From positions 310,001 to 374,000 of the forward strand of contig JAADJZ010000031.1 in the NCBI GenBank assembly GCA_011032825.1: 64,000 nucleotides of DNA, read 5' to 3'. A program made the translations under genes and the position numbers. The notes under the pieces are model-generated. The model did no database searches, was not told where the DNA came from, and saw only the letters and a list, made by a program, of their open reading frames with translations. Of this stretch, positions 1-9,567 are shown piece by piece. The DNA is from Massariosphaeria phaeospora. Taxonomy: Eukaryota; Ascomycota; Dothideomycetes; Pleosporales. Positions within the stretch are counted from its first letter, which is position 1, and the number at the start of each line of letters is the position of its first letter.

Positions 1-2
1 AT

Positions 3-320
3 TTTCCCACACCCCCGCAGCCGGCTGGCTGGCCCAAGAAGATCGACTTTGAGACCATCGGGTATCGCTGCAGCAAGACAGCGATGAGTATGCTGATGCT
101 AGACTGGAACCACAAATTGAAGGAAGATGGGGTGAAAGTCTTCAGTGTCAGTCCTGGCTTCTGCGCCACAGGACTGGGCGGCTTGGGGGAAGACTTGATG
201 ACGGCGATGGGAGCAGGGCATCCCAGTGAAGGCGGCCAGAGACTGATCGCCGTAGCTGAGGGCAAGAGAGATGCAGATGCTGGAAAGATTGTGGATAAGG
301 TCGGTTTGCTCCCGTGGTAG
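3..320 (+). CDS. Short-chain dehydrogenase/reductase (SDR), C-terminal part
   Basis: This is the 3' end of a gene whose 5' part lies outside the window. The open frame runs from base 3 and ends at TAG 318-320. The translated end carries the SDR catalytic Tyr-x-x-x-Lys as YRCSK (Tyr codon 63-65). The following stretch, VKVFSVSPGFCATGLGG, is the usual SDR segment after the catalytic helix, where the PG turn and a T close over the nicotinamide. SDRs are NAD(P)H oxidoreductases; the substrate cannot be read from this piece. The pyrimidine-rich sequence ending in CAG at about base 19 could be a splice acceptor, so the first few codons may be intron. The gene converges with the transporter gene downstream. 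Confidence 0.8.
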   Translation, partial: FPTPPQPAGWPKKIDFETIGYRCSKTAMSMLMLDWNHKLKEDGVKVFSVSPGFCATGLGGLGEDLMTAMGAGHPSEGGQRLIAVAEGKRDADAGKIVDKVGLLPW

Positions 321-704
321 AAGACTCTACGTTTGGGATGACTTCTGTAAGTTTTATATGGGTTTGTGGTGGAGTGATTGTAGGGTATTCGTCCTGCCGT
401 CCCAAGTAGTTAAAACAGACTTCGATATATTGTACACAGAACATCGTCTAACGTCCTTTGGAGGCACCTGAGCTTTCTTCTGTTGAATGGGGTTGACATA
501 GATTTCAGTCCAAGAACCATGATTTCTAATGCGCGATGCGCCCAGTGAGTAATCCAATCCGTTCCTTTGATAACGAGCAAGGATGTGTCGCCTAGTCTCC
601 GAGAGCCTTGAGTGAGCTCCATCTTCCGAGTAACACCGCAGACTTTACTGCTGTTGACGTGTAATGCCCAGACAAAGTTGTTGGATTGATCCACGTCGAA
701 TTAC
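321..704. other. Convergent intergenic region, nothing recognised
   Basis: This region lies between the SDR stop and the stop of the oppositely oriented transporter. Only short overlapping ORFs without family signatures are present. It probably holds two 3' UTRs. Confidence 0.5.
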
Positions 705-2415
705 TCATAGCGGAACTGATGCAACCCCAACCCCGGCCAGAAGGCAGCCAACTCCGAGGGTCAGATACATCCAGACCAATTTTGGATCCTTCGTCAAGGG
801 TGACACAGCCATTGCTAATAGTACGCCAACTGACACAGTCGACAGATATATGGCCATAACCAATGATTTCATTGACTTCGGGGCCTTCGTATACGCATAT
901 TCCGGTCCAGCGACCCCAGCGAAAATCTCAGAGAGTGCCATCAATACGTAGGCCGGTACTTGAAGGAACACGGAAACTTGATTCGGAACTCTCCCTCCTT
1001 CACAATCCGACGCTCGTGGATGATTGTAGCAGGGAGGAGCTAGGTAAATCCGATGTTGGAGATATGCCGCATACAGCATTGAGATGCCACAAAACACAAA
1101 TGCAACTAGAATACGATCCAGGAGTCGTACAGGAAGGCCGAGTCGTCGAAGAAAAGGTAAAATGACGCGATCCAGCATTGGGAGGATGATTAGTACGGTG
1201 CCAGTATCAACGTTGCCCATGATATCGTTTGGAATCCCATGAGTCTCCATGGTAGCTGCTTGAGATACAAAATTGTTTAGAAGTTGTGAAAGAGCGGCCC
1301 AATAGAAAGGAAAAAGAAGGAAGATCTTGCACCCACTCAGTGCGCTTATTACGTCGTCGACAAATGAATTGTCCCACGGAAGGGCTTCTGCGACATTGTC
1401 ACCGTCCTGATTTCTTGGTCGGGCGGGATTGAAATCTCCCTTGTGTCGTATAGCTATCCAGAGTACGCGGGCAGAATCTGAAAGCACAGAGCTGTTTGGC
1501 GGCGACTGCACATATCGATGTTGAGTTGCGAGAATGGTTACAACTCCACCAACAAAGACCGCAGCAGGCAGCCCAAACGCAGCGGGAAAGCCATACCTCT
1601 GTTCGATTGTCGTCGTAGCTAACGGAGCAAAAGAACCAACGTTGATGTACATGAAAAACATTGTGAAAATCCTGCTCGTACATTAGCGCTCAGATCAATC
1701 TTTTCATACTAGGCGCAGTACCTTTGGAGAGTCAGATCCCTATCCACTATCACCTTTTCGCCAGTTCCCAGTACCCGGACTGCTTCTTTGGGACCGGTGT
1801 ACTGTTCAGCAATCAGTGAACCCACGTTTGACTTGATCCCACCAGTGCCAATGCCAATCCAAAACAAGGCAAATAGTAAACCGGGAAGTGGTAGCCCAAT
1901 TCCGTGGGAAGCTAGTACTGAAGAGATGACAAGCAGAACCAAGCCGCAAAGGTACATCATAGATGAATAGACAATGGTTTTGACTCTGCCCAAGTACTGA
2001 TCCGCGATTGCTGCTCCCGCTAGGGGAGTGATGTAACACCAGAGCAAGAAGCCTTGACTCACAAGCGTCGCATGACCTTGTCCAAGTCCTGTTTCTGTCA
2101 GTCTATGCATTCATGAACTTTAGTCAGCAGCGTACCGAGGCCGCCAGGGCGTAAGGAGTCATTTCGGTCGTTCTGGATGTAATTCTGCATCGGCCCGATG
2201 ATGCCAAAGAAGGCGAATCTCTCACAAAACTCCACAATTGCGATGAGCCAGACGGACAGAGGGAGTGTGTCAGCAATTCTACGCAAGTCTTCTGTCTCTT
2301 CCGCGCCGCATGGCTCAAAAGCTACCTCACTAGAATGCTGGTTCCGATTCTGAGATAACAACGGCGTACGACTAGTTGAGATGGCCTCTTGCGGCGTGGA
2401 CGGCACGGCGGACAT
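705..2415 (-). CDS. POT/PTR family proton-coupled oligopeptide transporter
   Basis: Predicted plasma-membrane importer of di/tripeptides (or nitrate-type solutes) driven by protons. Model: exons 2415-2136, 2094-1722 and 1671-705, giving 539 aa. Introns of 41 and 50 bp have GT/AG ends and restore frame. Family signatures in order: an N-terminal segment PLSVWLIAIVEFCERFAFFG (family E-R-F motif) and, after intron 1, LAGAAIADQYLGR. Then come GIGTGGIKSNVGSLIAEQY (PTR2 signature) and, across intron 2, RIFTMFFMYINVGSFAP. A C-terminal run of hydrophobic helices includes FLQVPAYVLMALSEIFAG. Length is close to the usual 550-600 aa. The start is the ATG at 2415-2413, preceding MSAVPSTPQ; longer upstream frame lacks conservation. 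It is divergent from CDC16 across 251 bp. Confidence 0.88.
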
Positions 2416-2666
2416 TGCACACACTGTTATCCGATGCGAGGTGGACTGCGATTGAAATTTGGTCGTGATTGGGCGATGAATACGAGTCACATGGCTATTC
2501 TGAGAGATGGAGAGAGAGAGACTCGGAAAACCTTGGCAGGCTGCCGCACTAGGCGGTGACAAGCGGCAGAACCCCGCCAACGCCTCGGCCTCGTATGCAG
2601 CAACAGTCGCCCGCACCAGCACCAGCACTTTAACGCAAGCATCCTTTCCGCGCGTCGCCAGCCCTC
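2416..2666. promoter_or_regulatory. Shared divergent promoter of transporter and CDC16
   Basis: These 251 bp separate two start codons in opposite orientation, so both promoters and 5' UTRs must lie here or overlap the genes. No specific factor site was identified. Confidence 0.45.
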
Positions 2667-4625
2667 ATGGAGAAATATCTCCGAGAGTGGCGACAGGACG
2701 CCGTTAACAAGCATCAGTACGACACGGCCATCTTCGTCGCCGACAAGCTGCTGGCTCTTACGGGTAGGCCCATGCACCCGACCTTGTTTGTTTACCTTGC
2801 TGATGTTTGCTGCACAGGCGACGACCAGGACACGTACTGGCTGGCTCAAGTCCACTTCAGCACCGGCAACTACAATCGCGCGCAGACGTTCCTCGGCCGC
2901 GGCAACCTCATCGAGCGCAATCCCCAGTGCCGGTACCTGGCCGCCCACTGCTCCATCAAGCTCGGCAACACCGACGACGCGCTGTCGATCCTCGGCGAGA
3001 AGAACCCCACGCATCTTATCTCGGCGCCCGGCAGCGCGCGCCAAAAGCTGCGCCACGTCGATGTGAACTTGCGACGACACCACAAGACAGCATCGCGCAG
3101 TGAGCGGCAGCCGACAAGCGAGGAACGCGACAAGGAGGATGTCAATCACCTCAAGTACGAGGCTGGCATGTGCTATCTGCGGGGGCTCTGCTACGCCACG
3201 CAGAACTCGTTCGACCGCGCCAAAGAGTGCTACAAGACTGCTGTCCAGATCGACGTCCAATGCTTCGAAGCCTTCGACGCCCTCATGACAAACAGCCTCA
3301 TGTCGCCAGCCGAGGAGTGGAAGTTCCTCGAGTCGCTGAACTTCGACACCATAACCGTCGCCAGCAACAGCTCCCTCTCGCAAGAGGCCGCCCAGTTCAC
3401 CAAGACCCTCTACACCACCCGCCTATCGAAATACGCGAAACCAGACGAATTTGCTAACGCGGCAGAAACACTAAGCACACATTATAACCTGGGCGATAAC
3501 CCCGACATCGTTCTTGCCAACGCCGACCTCAAATTCACACAATGCCGCTTCCAGGACGCGCTCGCTCTGACCTCCTCTGTCCTCGCAAAGGACAAATACA
3601 ACTTCTCCGTCCTGCCTGTCCATCTCGCTACTCTCCACGAGCTAGGACAGAAGAACGCACTGTTTCTCCTCGCCCATGATCTCGTCGAGAAACACCCCTT
3701 AGAACCTTGTTCTTTTCTCGCCATCGGCATATACTACCTTTCCATCGGCCGCATCGCCGAAGCACGACGCTATTTCTCGAAAGCCAGCATGATGGATCCC
3801 CACTTCGGTCCAGCCTGGATTGGTTTCGCGCACACGTTCGCTGCAGAGGGTGAGCACGATCAAGCTATATCGGCATACTCCACCGCTGCTCGCCTCTTCC
3901 AGGGCACACACCTTCCGCAACTCTTCCTCGGCATGCAGAACCTACAGCTCAACAACCTCTCCCTCGCACACGAATATCTGAATACGGCTTACGAACTCTG
4001 TGAGAATGATCCTCTACTCCTCAATGAAATGGGCGTTGTTTACTACCACGAAGACCAACTCCACGACGCAATCAACATGTTCCGACGCGCGCTCGTCATC
4101 TCAGAGACTAACGAGGCAGACCCAGATGCCTGGCTACCAACACGCACGAACCTGGGCCACGCCCTGCGCCGCAACAACCAGCTCGACGAAGCGCTCGCGA
4201 CCTTCGAAAGTGTGCTACGCCACGGCACAAAAGACGCGGGCATCTTCACAGCCAAAGGCCTCGTCCTGCTGGAGCTCGGCCGCTCATGGGAGGCCGTCAT
4301 CGCGCTGCATGAAGCGCTTGCAGTGACACCACAGGACCCCACGGCGACGGATCTTCTAAACCGCGCGTTGGATATAAACGAGAGCGAGGCGGCGTTTCTG
4401 GGGCCCGAGAAGAGCGTGCTCGACAACGATGCTGGTGGTGCAAGTGTGAGCGATGAAGAGGTCGAGGAGCTGGACAGACGCATTGGAGGCCGGTTGAGAG
4501 AGATCCAGCAGAATCGCGTGGCGGGGCGAGGCGGGAGGCGGGGACGCAGGCATGCTGGCGCGGGGCTGGGAGAGGAGGATCTGAGTGCGTTTGGGGAGAG
4601 CATGGTGGTGGATTCGGATGGGTAG
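2667..4625 (+). CDS. CDC16: Anaphase-promoting complex subunit CDC16/Cut9/APC6 (TPR protein)
   Basis: Scaffold subunit of the APC/C ubiquitin ligase that drives anaphase and mitotic exit in the nucleus. The start MEKYLREWRQDAVNKHQYDTA and the segment DTYWLAQVHFSTGNYNRAQ match the N-terminal CDC16 architecture. They are followed by about a dozen tetratricopeptide repeats up to residue ~560, for example GPAWIGFAHTFAAEGEHDQA and AWLPTRTNLGHALRRNNQLD. A short acidic and Arg/Gly-rich tail follows. The frame is open without splicing, but 2764-2817 (54 bp) has GT/AG ends, is a multiple of three and contains no stop. Removing it joins LALTG to DDQDTYWLAQ as in the family, so I model exons 2667-2763 and 2818-4625 (634 aa). 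Confidence 0.9.
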   Translation: MEKYLREWRQDAVNKHQYDTAIFVADKLLALTGRPMHPTLFVYLADVCCTGDDQDTYWLAQVHFSTGNYNRAQTFLGRGNLIERNPQCRYLAAHCSIKLGNTDDALSILGEKNPTHLISAPGSARQKLRHVDVNLRRHHKTASRSERQPTSEERDKEDVNHLKYEAGMCYLRGLCYATQNSFDRAKECYKTAVQIDVQCFEAFDALMTNSLMSPAEEWKFLESLNFDTITVASNSSLSQEAAQFTKTLYTTRLSKYAKPDEFANAAETLSTHYNLGDNPDIVLANADLKFTQCRFQDALALTSSVLAKDKYNFSVLPVHLATLHELGQKNALFLLAHDLVEKHPLEPCSFLAIGIYYLSIGRIAEARRYFSKASMMDPHFGPAWIGFAHTFAAEGEHDQAISAYSTAARLFQGTHLPQLFLGMQNLQLNNLSLAHEYLNTAYELCENDPLLLNEMGVVYYHEDQLHDAINMFRRALVISETNEADPDAWLPTRTNLGHALRRNNQLDEALATFESVLRHGTKDAGIFTAKGLVLLELGRSWEAVIALHEALAVTPQDPTATDLLNRALDINESEAAFLGPEKSVLDNDAGGASVSDEEVEELDRRIGGRLREIQQNRVAGRGGRRGRRHAGAGLGEEDLSAFGESMVVDSDG

Positions 4626-5110
4626 GTTGGTTTGAGAGGGGACATGAATTGGATAGGGTCTGAAATTCCATTGCATAGCGTAGCATGGCACGGAGTTGGG
4701 GATCAAAGCGGATGGATTGTATGCTCCCGACAATTGATACAATTTCAGCAAGCTATCTGGAGTTTTCCGTGATCGCTACAAAAACCGTCCTGCTGGCCTT
4801 GAGTGCATGTTGCAAATGCGCATCATAGCGCTAGTCGTGGGCTGTTTAGGTAGGGTGTGACTGCATGCTCTTGACAGGTAATAAAATTCCAGCAAGGGAT
4901 ATAGAGGTTTGCGTAATTCTACAAAAGCCGTCTTGTTGGCCTTGAGCGCATGTCGCAAATGCCGTTGGCGATTACGTCATAGGTGGCCTGCCTCCAGGCT
5001 GACTAATGTCTTGGCACACTATATAACCCCGCTCGCTCTGCAAAATTTGTTCTGCACTCCTCCACTCCACCACCACTCTACCACGACACCACCACGACAC
5101 CACTACAGCC
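4626..5110. other. Intergenic region with a diverged direct duplication
   Basis: This lies between CDC16 and YJU2, read in the same direction. It holds the ~110-bp direct duplication listed separately and, near 5019-5026, a TATATAAC sequence about 90 bp upstream of the YJU2 start that could be a TATA element. A CA-rich stretch follows just before the ATG. Confidence 0.5.
4722..4978 (+). repeat. Two-copy diverged direct repeat (~110 bp units)
   Basis: Units near 4722-4835 and 4866-4978 share blocks such as TGGCCTTGAG(T/C)GCATGT(T/C)GCAAATGC, CTACAAAA(A/G)CCGTC and TTCAGCAAG/TCCAGCAAG, in the same order. They differ at perhaps a quarter of positions, many of them transitions. It is an old duplication upstream of YJU2. 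No coding capacity or terminal repeat is visible. Confidence 0.7.
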
Positions 5111-5992
5111 ATGTCTGAACGAAAAGTACTCCAGAAATACTATCCTCCTGAGTTCGATCCCAGCGCAGTACGTATACCAGTTGTTCAGCTTATTCTGGCA
5201 GCAGCTTACACAGTTTAGATAACTCGGACGCGAAAGGACAAGAGCGCCGGCTTGAAACTTCAGACGGTCCGGCTAATGGCGCCCTTTAGCATGAAATGCA
5301 CCCACTGTGGTGAATTCATCTATAAAGGAAGAAAGTTCAACGCCCGGAAGGAAACCACCGACGAAAAATATTACAAAATCGCCATATTTCGCTTCTACAT
5401 CCGCTGCACCCGTTGCTCAGGGGAAATCACCTTCAAAACTGATCCCAAGAATAACGATTACGAGTGCGAAAGGGGTGCAAAGCGGAATTTTGAGCCTTGG
5501 CGTGAAGCCAAACTGGCTGAAGAAACTGAAGAGGAAAGATTAGATCGTCTTGAGAAGGAAGAGGCTGAGAGGGATGCGATGAAGGAGCTGGAGACCAAGG
5601 TGCTCGACGCGAAGCAGGAAATGGCCATCGCTGACGCCCTCGACGAAATTCGCTCACGAAATGCGAGGCATGAGAGGGTGGACAAGGATGGCATCAGGAC
5701 TGACGTGTTGCCCGATGACGCCATGGACACTAAGCAACAGGACATGGAGGATGCCGAGGCCGCCCGGAACGCATTCAAGAACCCACTACCCAATATCGGC
5801 GAGGTCGACGACTCGGCCGAGGCACTACCCGTCTTTGTCAAGAAAGCTAGGGAGAAGAAGGACTTTGGCGCGGCTCTGGGCATCAAGAAGAAGACATCGG
5901 TACCCGCAGTAGCTCTTGCTCCAGCTGCGACGGCAATAGGACCTCCCAAACCCGCAATGTTGTTAGCGGGCTACGACAGTGATGAGGATTGA
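5111..5992 (+). CDS. YJU2: Pre-mRNA splicing factor YJU2/Cwf16 family
   Basis: Component of the Prp19-associated spliceosome that promotes the first catalytic step of splicing in the nucleus. Exons 5111-5167 and 5219-5992, separated by a 51-bp GT/AG intron, give 276 aa. Exon 1 encodes MSERKVLQKYYPPEFDPSA and exon 2 resumes with ITRTRKDKSAG, exactly as the family reads. The zinc-binding core is visible as MAPFSMKCTHCGEFIYKG and FYIRCTRCSGEI, giving two CxxC pairs. Between them lies KFNARKETTDEKYY. An acidic coiled region (roughly residues 110-160) and a short tail ending GYDSDED follow. The length fits the YJU2 branch better than the longer CCDC130/Saf4 branch. A broken relic of this gene lies at 11795-12002. 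Confidence 0.93.
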
Positions 5993-6083
5993 TCAGGACT
6001 CTATACTGGCGTTGCATTGGCTCAGAATGCACGGCGGTTTGGTTGGGCTGGACATACGGTTTTCGGTTGGGCTGCATGAACGG

Positions 6084-6227
6084 TGTTTTGGTTGGCATAG
6101 CGTGTACGGAGTCACCCTTTCATATTATACCCATTGAGTCACTACCTGAACGAACAATGTTTTGGTTGGCATAGCATGTACGGCGGCACCCTTTCATATT
6201 ATACCCATTGAGTCACTGCCTGAATGA
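6084..6227 (+). repeat. Tandem duplication, ~70-bp unit, period 74
   Basis: Units 6084-6153 and 6158-6227 are nearly identical. Both start TGTTTTGGTTGGCATAGC and contain CACCCTTTCATATTATACCC. They fill most of the 280-bp space between the convergent YJU2 and GH43 genes. Confidence 0.85.
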
Positions 6228-6274
6228 GCGGTAGAATAGTACTTTCATCAACTTGATTCTCTAGCTCGAACACC

Positions 6275-7303
6275 TCATTTCCATTTAGCACTCAAAACCG
6301 AGCCTTGCGTAGCATTGATTGGCATCACACTTCCGTGCCTCAAGTTCTTAGGCCACCCTCCGCGATCGCTCGCCGTCCACCTTCCGCCTTTGACATCTGT
6401 ACTCTCGTACGGCCTATACCCATCAATTTCATAAAAGTCCAGGATCAGATGCGCTTTGCCCGCGACCTGGTTGTCCCAATATACCGCTGGCCCTTCAACC
6501 CCGGAAGCAATAATCGCCGAGTTCCCGCCTGGACGCGTCCACGTCCCAAAAAGCCCATTCGTCGAGATTTCCGTAAACACCGTCTTCGCCGTCTCGTTCT
6601 TCATGAAGCGCGCATACGACTGGTTGCCGCCCAGCTGGAAGATGTCCAGATCGATGATCTCGGTCGGCGACTTGTTGATGTAGTCTTGCGGCGCGGAGAA
6701 AGTCTTGAAGTCTTTGGTGTGCGCGTACCGGATGCGCGTCGGAGAAGGGGAGCCCTTGTGCTGTGTGTCGGACGCTGCGAAGAACTTCGAGGCCCAGTGC
6801 ACCAGGTACTGGCCCTTTTCCGCATCCCAGATCGCCGCCGGTGCCCAGACCATGCCTGCCGTGGCCTCCTCAACCTGCACCAGTCTCTCGCCCGTCCAGC
6901 TCACCAAGTCGGAGCTCTCCCACACGAAGATGCCCCGGCTACCTGTCCGCTGCGCAGCATCCCAGTTCGTCTTCGCGATGTTCAGGTCCGTGCCGATGAT
7001 GTACCATTTGTTGCCCGCGTCGGCACCGCCGCCGGGGATGATCGAGGGGTCGCGCACGCCTTTGGAGCCTTTGGTCGGGTTGATGACGGGCTGGTTCTTG
7101 TTGAGCGAGGTGAGAGACGCGGCGTTGTTGCCGTTGCTGAGGTAGAAGTACACGGAGGGCGCGTCGCCTAGGAAGAACACGCCTAGGTAGCCGGTGAGGG
7201 AGGGGTCGGCGCGGGGTGCTAGGGACGAGAAATCGAGGGACTGCTGGATGGGCGAGGAGAGGGCGAAGGGTAGGAGTGCGAGAAGGCAGGCTGAGTAGCG
7301 CAT
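6275..7303 (-). CDS. Secreted glycoside hydrolase family 43 enzyme
   Basis: Predicted extracellular five-bladed beta-propeller glycosidase of the GH43 type, acting on arabinose- or xylose-containing plant polysaccharides (substrate not resolved). It is a single exon of 343 aa. The ATG at 7303 is chosen because it opens a signal peptide (MRYSACLLALLPFALSS); an in-frame ATG at 7375 would only add a non-signal leader. Expected catalytic positions: base Asp85 in GVRDPSI, the DLDIF segment at 218-222 (pKa-modulating Asp) and acid Glu270 in GVEGPAVYW. WAPAAIWD lies at 153-160. There is no carbohydrate-binding module. Together with the GH10 xylanase at 35.7 kb it points to hemicellulose use. GH62 or another propeller family is an alternative, judged less likely. 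Confidence 0.82.
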   Translation of the reverse strand: MRYSACLLALLPFALSSPIQQSLDFSSLAPRADPSLTGYLGVFFLGDAPSVYFYLSNGNNAASLTSLNKNQPVINPTKGSKGVRDPSIIPGGGADAGNKWYIIGTDLNIAKTNWDAAQRTGSRGIFVWESSDLVSWTGERLVQVEEATAGMVWAPAAIWDAEKGQYLVHWASKFFAASDTQHKGSPSPTRIRYAHTKDFKTFSAPQDYINKSPTEIIDLDIFQLGGNQSYARFMKNETAKTVFTEISTNGLFGTWTRPGGNSAIIASGVEGPAVYWDNQVAGKAHLILDFYEIDGYRPYESTDVKGGRWTASDRGGWPKNLRHGSVMPINATQGSVLSAKWK

Positions 7304-9567
7304 CGTGGTGGCAGGCGCGGGTATGCGAACACTACGGCCAGCGAGAGGGTGCGGCGAGAAACATTCTGTCGACAACCAACACGAAGTACCTCTCTACTTA
7401 ACCAACGTACCAGCCAGCACCCGACAAAACCATCTACGGCCTAGCGATCCCATAGGAGCGAAATCTCGCTCTCTGTTTGTTGACTGTGGGGAGCGCGGAC
7501 CTTTAATTGCGCTTGAACATACCCGTATATCGACATTCCATATTGCCCAGAACGCTAGCAGGGACGGGTCGTCTCGAACTCGGACGAACACTCAGGGATC
7601 GCCTCTAACTGCTTTCTTCTGCCAACCGGATGGCAGGAATTTCTTCCTGGGGTTTTTCGGCGAAATATTGCACATGAGGGCGACAAACTTGCAAAGAGTC
7701 GGACGAGGCCCACGAGGAGGGGATGGAGTAGACAAGAGCAGGTCGTGGGGATGCAGATGGAGACGGCGGAATGGGATCGATCTTCTGCACGTCTTCTTGT
7801 TGCTTTTCTTCTCGTTCGCAGCACAGCTTTCGGGTTCGGCATTTGGTTCTGTCACTTACTAGTTCCAGTGTTGAGGTATCTGGTTTGTCTGTTCGGAAAG
7901 CCCGTCTCCGCTCTATGAGTCGCATCATCGTTGCAAGCACACACTTCTAGTTGCTGCTTTGGTCCTTGATTCGTTCCATGCTTTCATTACTCGAAGCTGA
8001 AGCCGCGCTTCTTCATACACGCCATACTCTTACAGCTATCCTCACCTATGGTCGGTCGGTCGTACACAACGCGCGCAATATTCGGCTTCACGCACTCCGA
8101 TAATGCATCACTTTCCGGTCCGAGTTCCCCAACGATATACCCCCCGCACTCGCTTGGCGGACTAATTCATTGCTGTTTCGGGCATCAATGTACCACATAG
8201 TGGTCCTCGCCCAACCGCTCTGAAGTCGACCTCGTGCCTGCAGAGGCTTCGCATGTTGTGAGTAGACCTTCCTGTTCCGGGACCTGCGCCTTCTCTGCCC
8301 TTTTCCCGAAGCGAATGATAAAAGGGCTTCGAGGCTCGGGGAGGGGCGAGAAAGTTTTCGCAAAGCTCAAACTTGCTCTCGTTTGTTTTCAGCGTGAGCT
8401 GAGTGCGTGTTTCGTTTTGTGGAGCCTCTCAGAACCATGGTTCATCAAGATGACTCCTATAAGAGCTGAGCTTCTTCCATCCTCCTCAAGAAGGGCATAC
8501 CAGCCCCACCCGCGAACCAAACACGTGGGGCGCATAAAATCAGTTCGAACGTCGGTAGGTGTCAGTCATGCCGGGGTAGCTTTCCGCTTGGCGGAAGACT
8601 CTGTCAAGGGCTTGAGCATACTCGCTTTCATAGCCTAGATTGGCCGCTGTCTCGATGTGGGGGCTACAAAGCTACGTCAACCCCCAGGGCTACGACAAAA
8701 GTGAATGGAATGATTTGGGGTCTCAAAAGTATGACTGCAGTAGGTTCTTTCCATCAGGTGTCTAATTCTCCCGCACATCCACGTCAACTTTCTTGTCTAG
8801 CTGACGCTGGCTTCGGTGTCCGATTTCATGTCGTACAGCATACGAACGGCATATGACTTGCAGCTACCGCACAAGATCCTCAATGCCACCCAAAGCGCCT
8901 CTGCGCGTACATACCTACTCCATTCGACTCCGGTGAGTCTGCTGTATGCCAAAAGCTGCACATTCATCAGCCCTCGGAGCGGATTCCAGGGTCTTTATCC
9001 TTATGGTAATGCAGGCAGTGGGGCATGTCCCTGTGGCTCACAGTGGGGGCGGTGACGCCGGTGGGATCTACGCTGACATGGCCCCAATGATATCAGAGTG
9101 TTACCTATAGGCATCTCGGGGAGATCATATCAGTGAGTAGCTCCGTTCCTCGAGTAGTTCGATTACCTTAGAGTCCGCTGACATAATTTGGAATACGAGA
9201 TCCGCGGGGTCCAGCGCGCGTGTCGGGATTTCTAGTGCCACTACAGGCTTTATAGCCAGTTAGCCGTCGTTCGCGACGGTAAGGGTAGACGAACGTCGAA
9301 AACCTGCCAGCTTGGCGTTGCCTTATCCTGCCACATGATCACTCATGCGTTCACCGAGGTGGTTTGCCTTCCGGACTTCGGTTCAAAACCATTGACTCTC
9401 CCGGTGCGCTGCGCCAACGGATTGCTCCAAATGTTCTCGCACAGCAAACTCTTGTACCACATGTCTTCGATATGAAAATACATGCTGCGAGGAACGCTCT
9501 GGACGTTTGAACCTGGAGTCCATCAGCCCTTCGGCTCTTTCTTCCAGCGCATAGCTCACTTACCATC
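7304..9567. other. Long gene-poor intergenic region
   Basis: About 2.3 kb with only short overlapping ORFs on both strands, none with a recognisable domain, signal peptide or splice-supported extension. It contains copy A of the dispersed repeat (8348-8492). The part just after 7304 is the GH43 promoter and the last few hundred bases are the promoter of the rhodopsin-domain gene. Confidence 0.5.
8348..8492 (+). repeat. Dispersed repeat family, copy A (near full length)
   Basis: It begins GAGAAAGTTTTCGCAAAGCTC and continues through TTTTCAGCGTGAGCTGAGTG. It then reads TTCGTTTTGTGGAGCCTCTC, AACCATGGTTCATCAAGATG and ends near CTTCTTCCATCCTCCTCA. The same ordered blocks recur at 11215, 25791, 37247 (reverse), 39715 (partial) and 42751. 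No terminal inverted repeat is obvious. Confidence 0.8.

Noticed and set aside
2487..3383. 298-codon minus-strand ORF
   Set aside because: Antisense of CDC16 and the shared promoter; no motif.
6305..7171. 288-codon plus-strand ORF
   Set aside because: Exact antisense of the GH43 gene; Arg/Val-rich composition typical of a shadow frame.
7305..7862. 185-codon plus ORF and overlapping minus ORFs upstream of GH43
   Set aside because: Three frames compete and no domain is seen; the area is the GH43 promoter.
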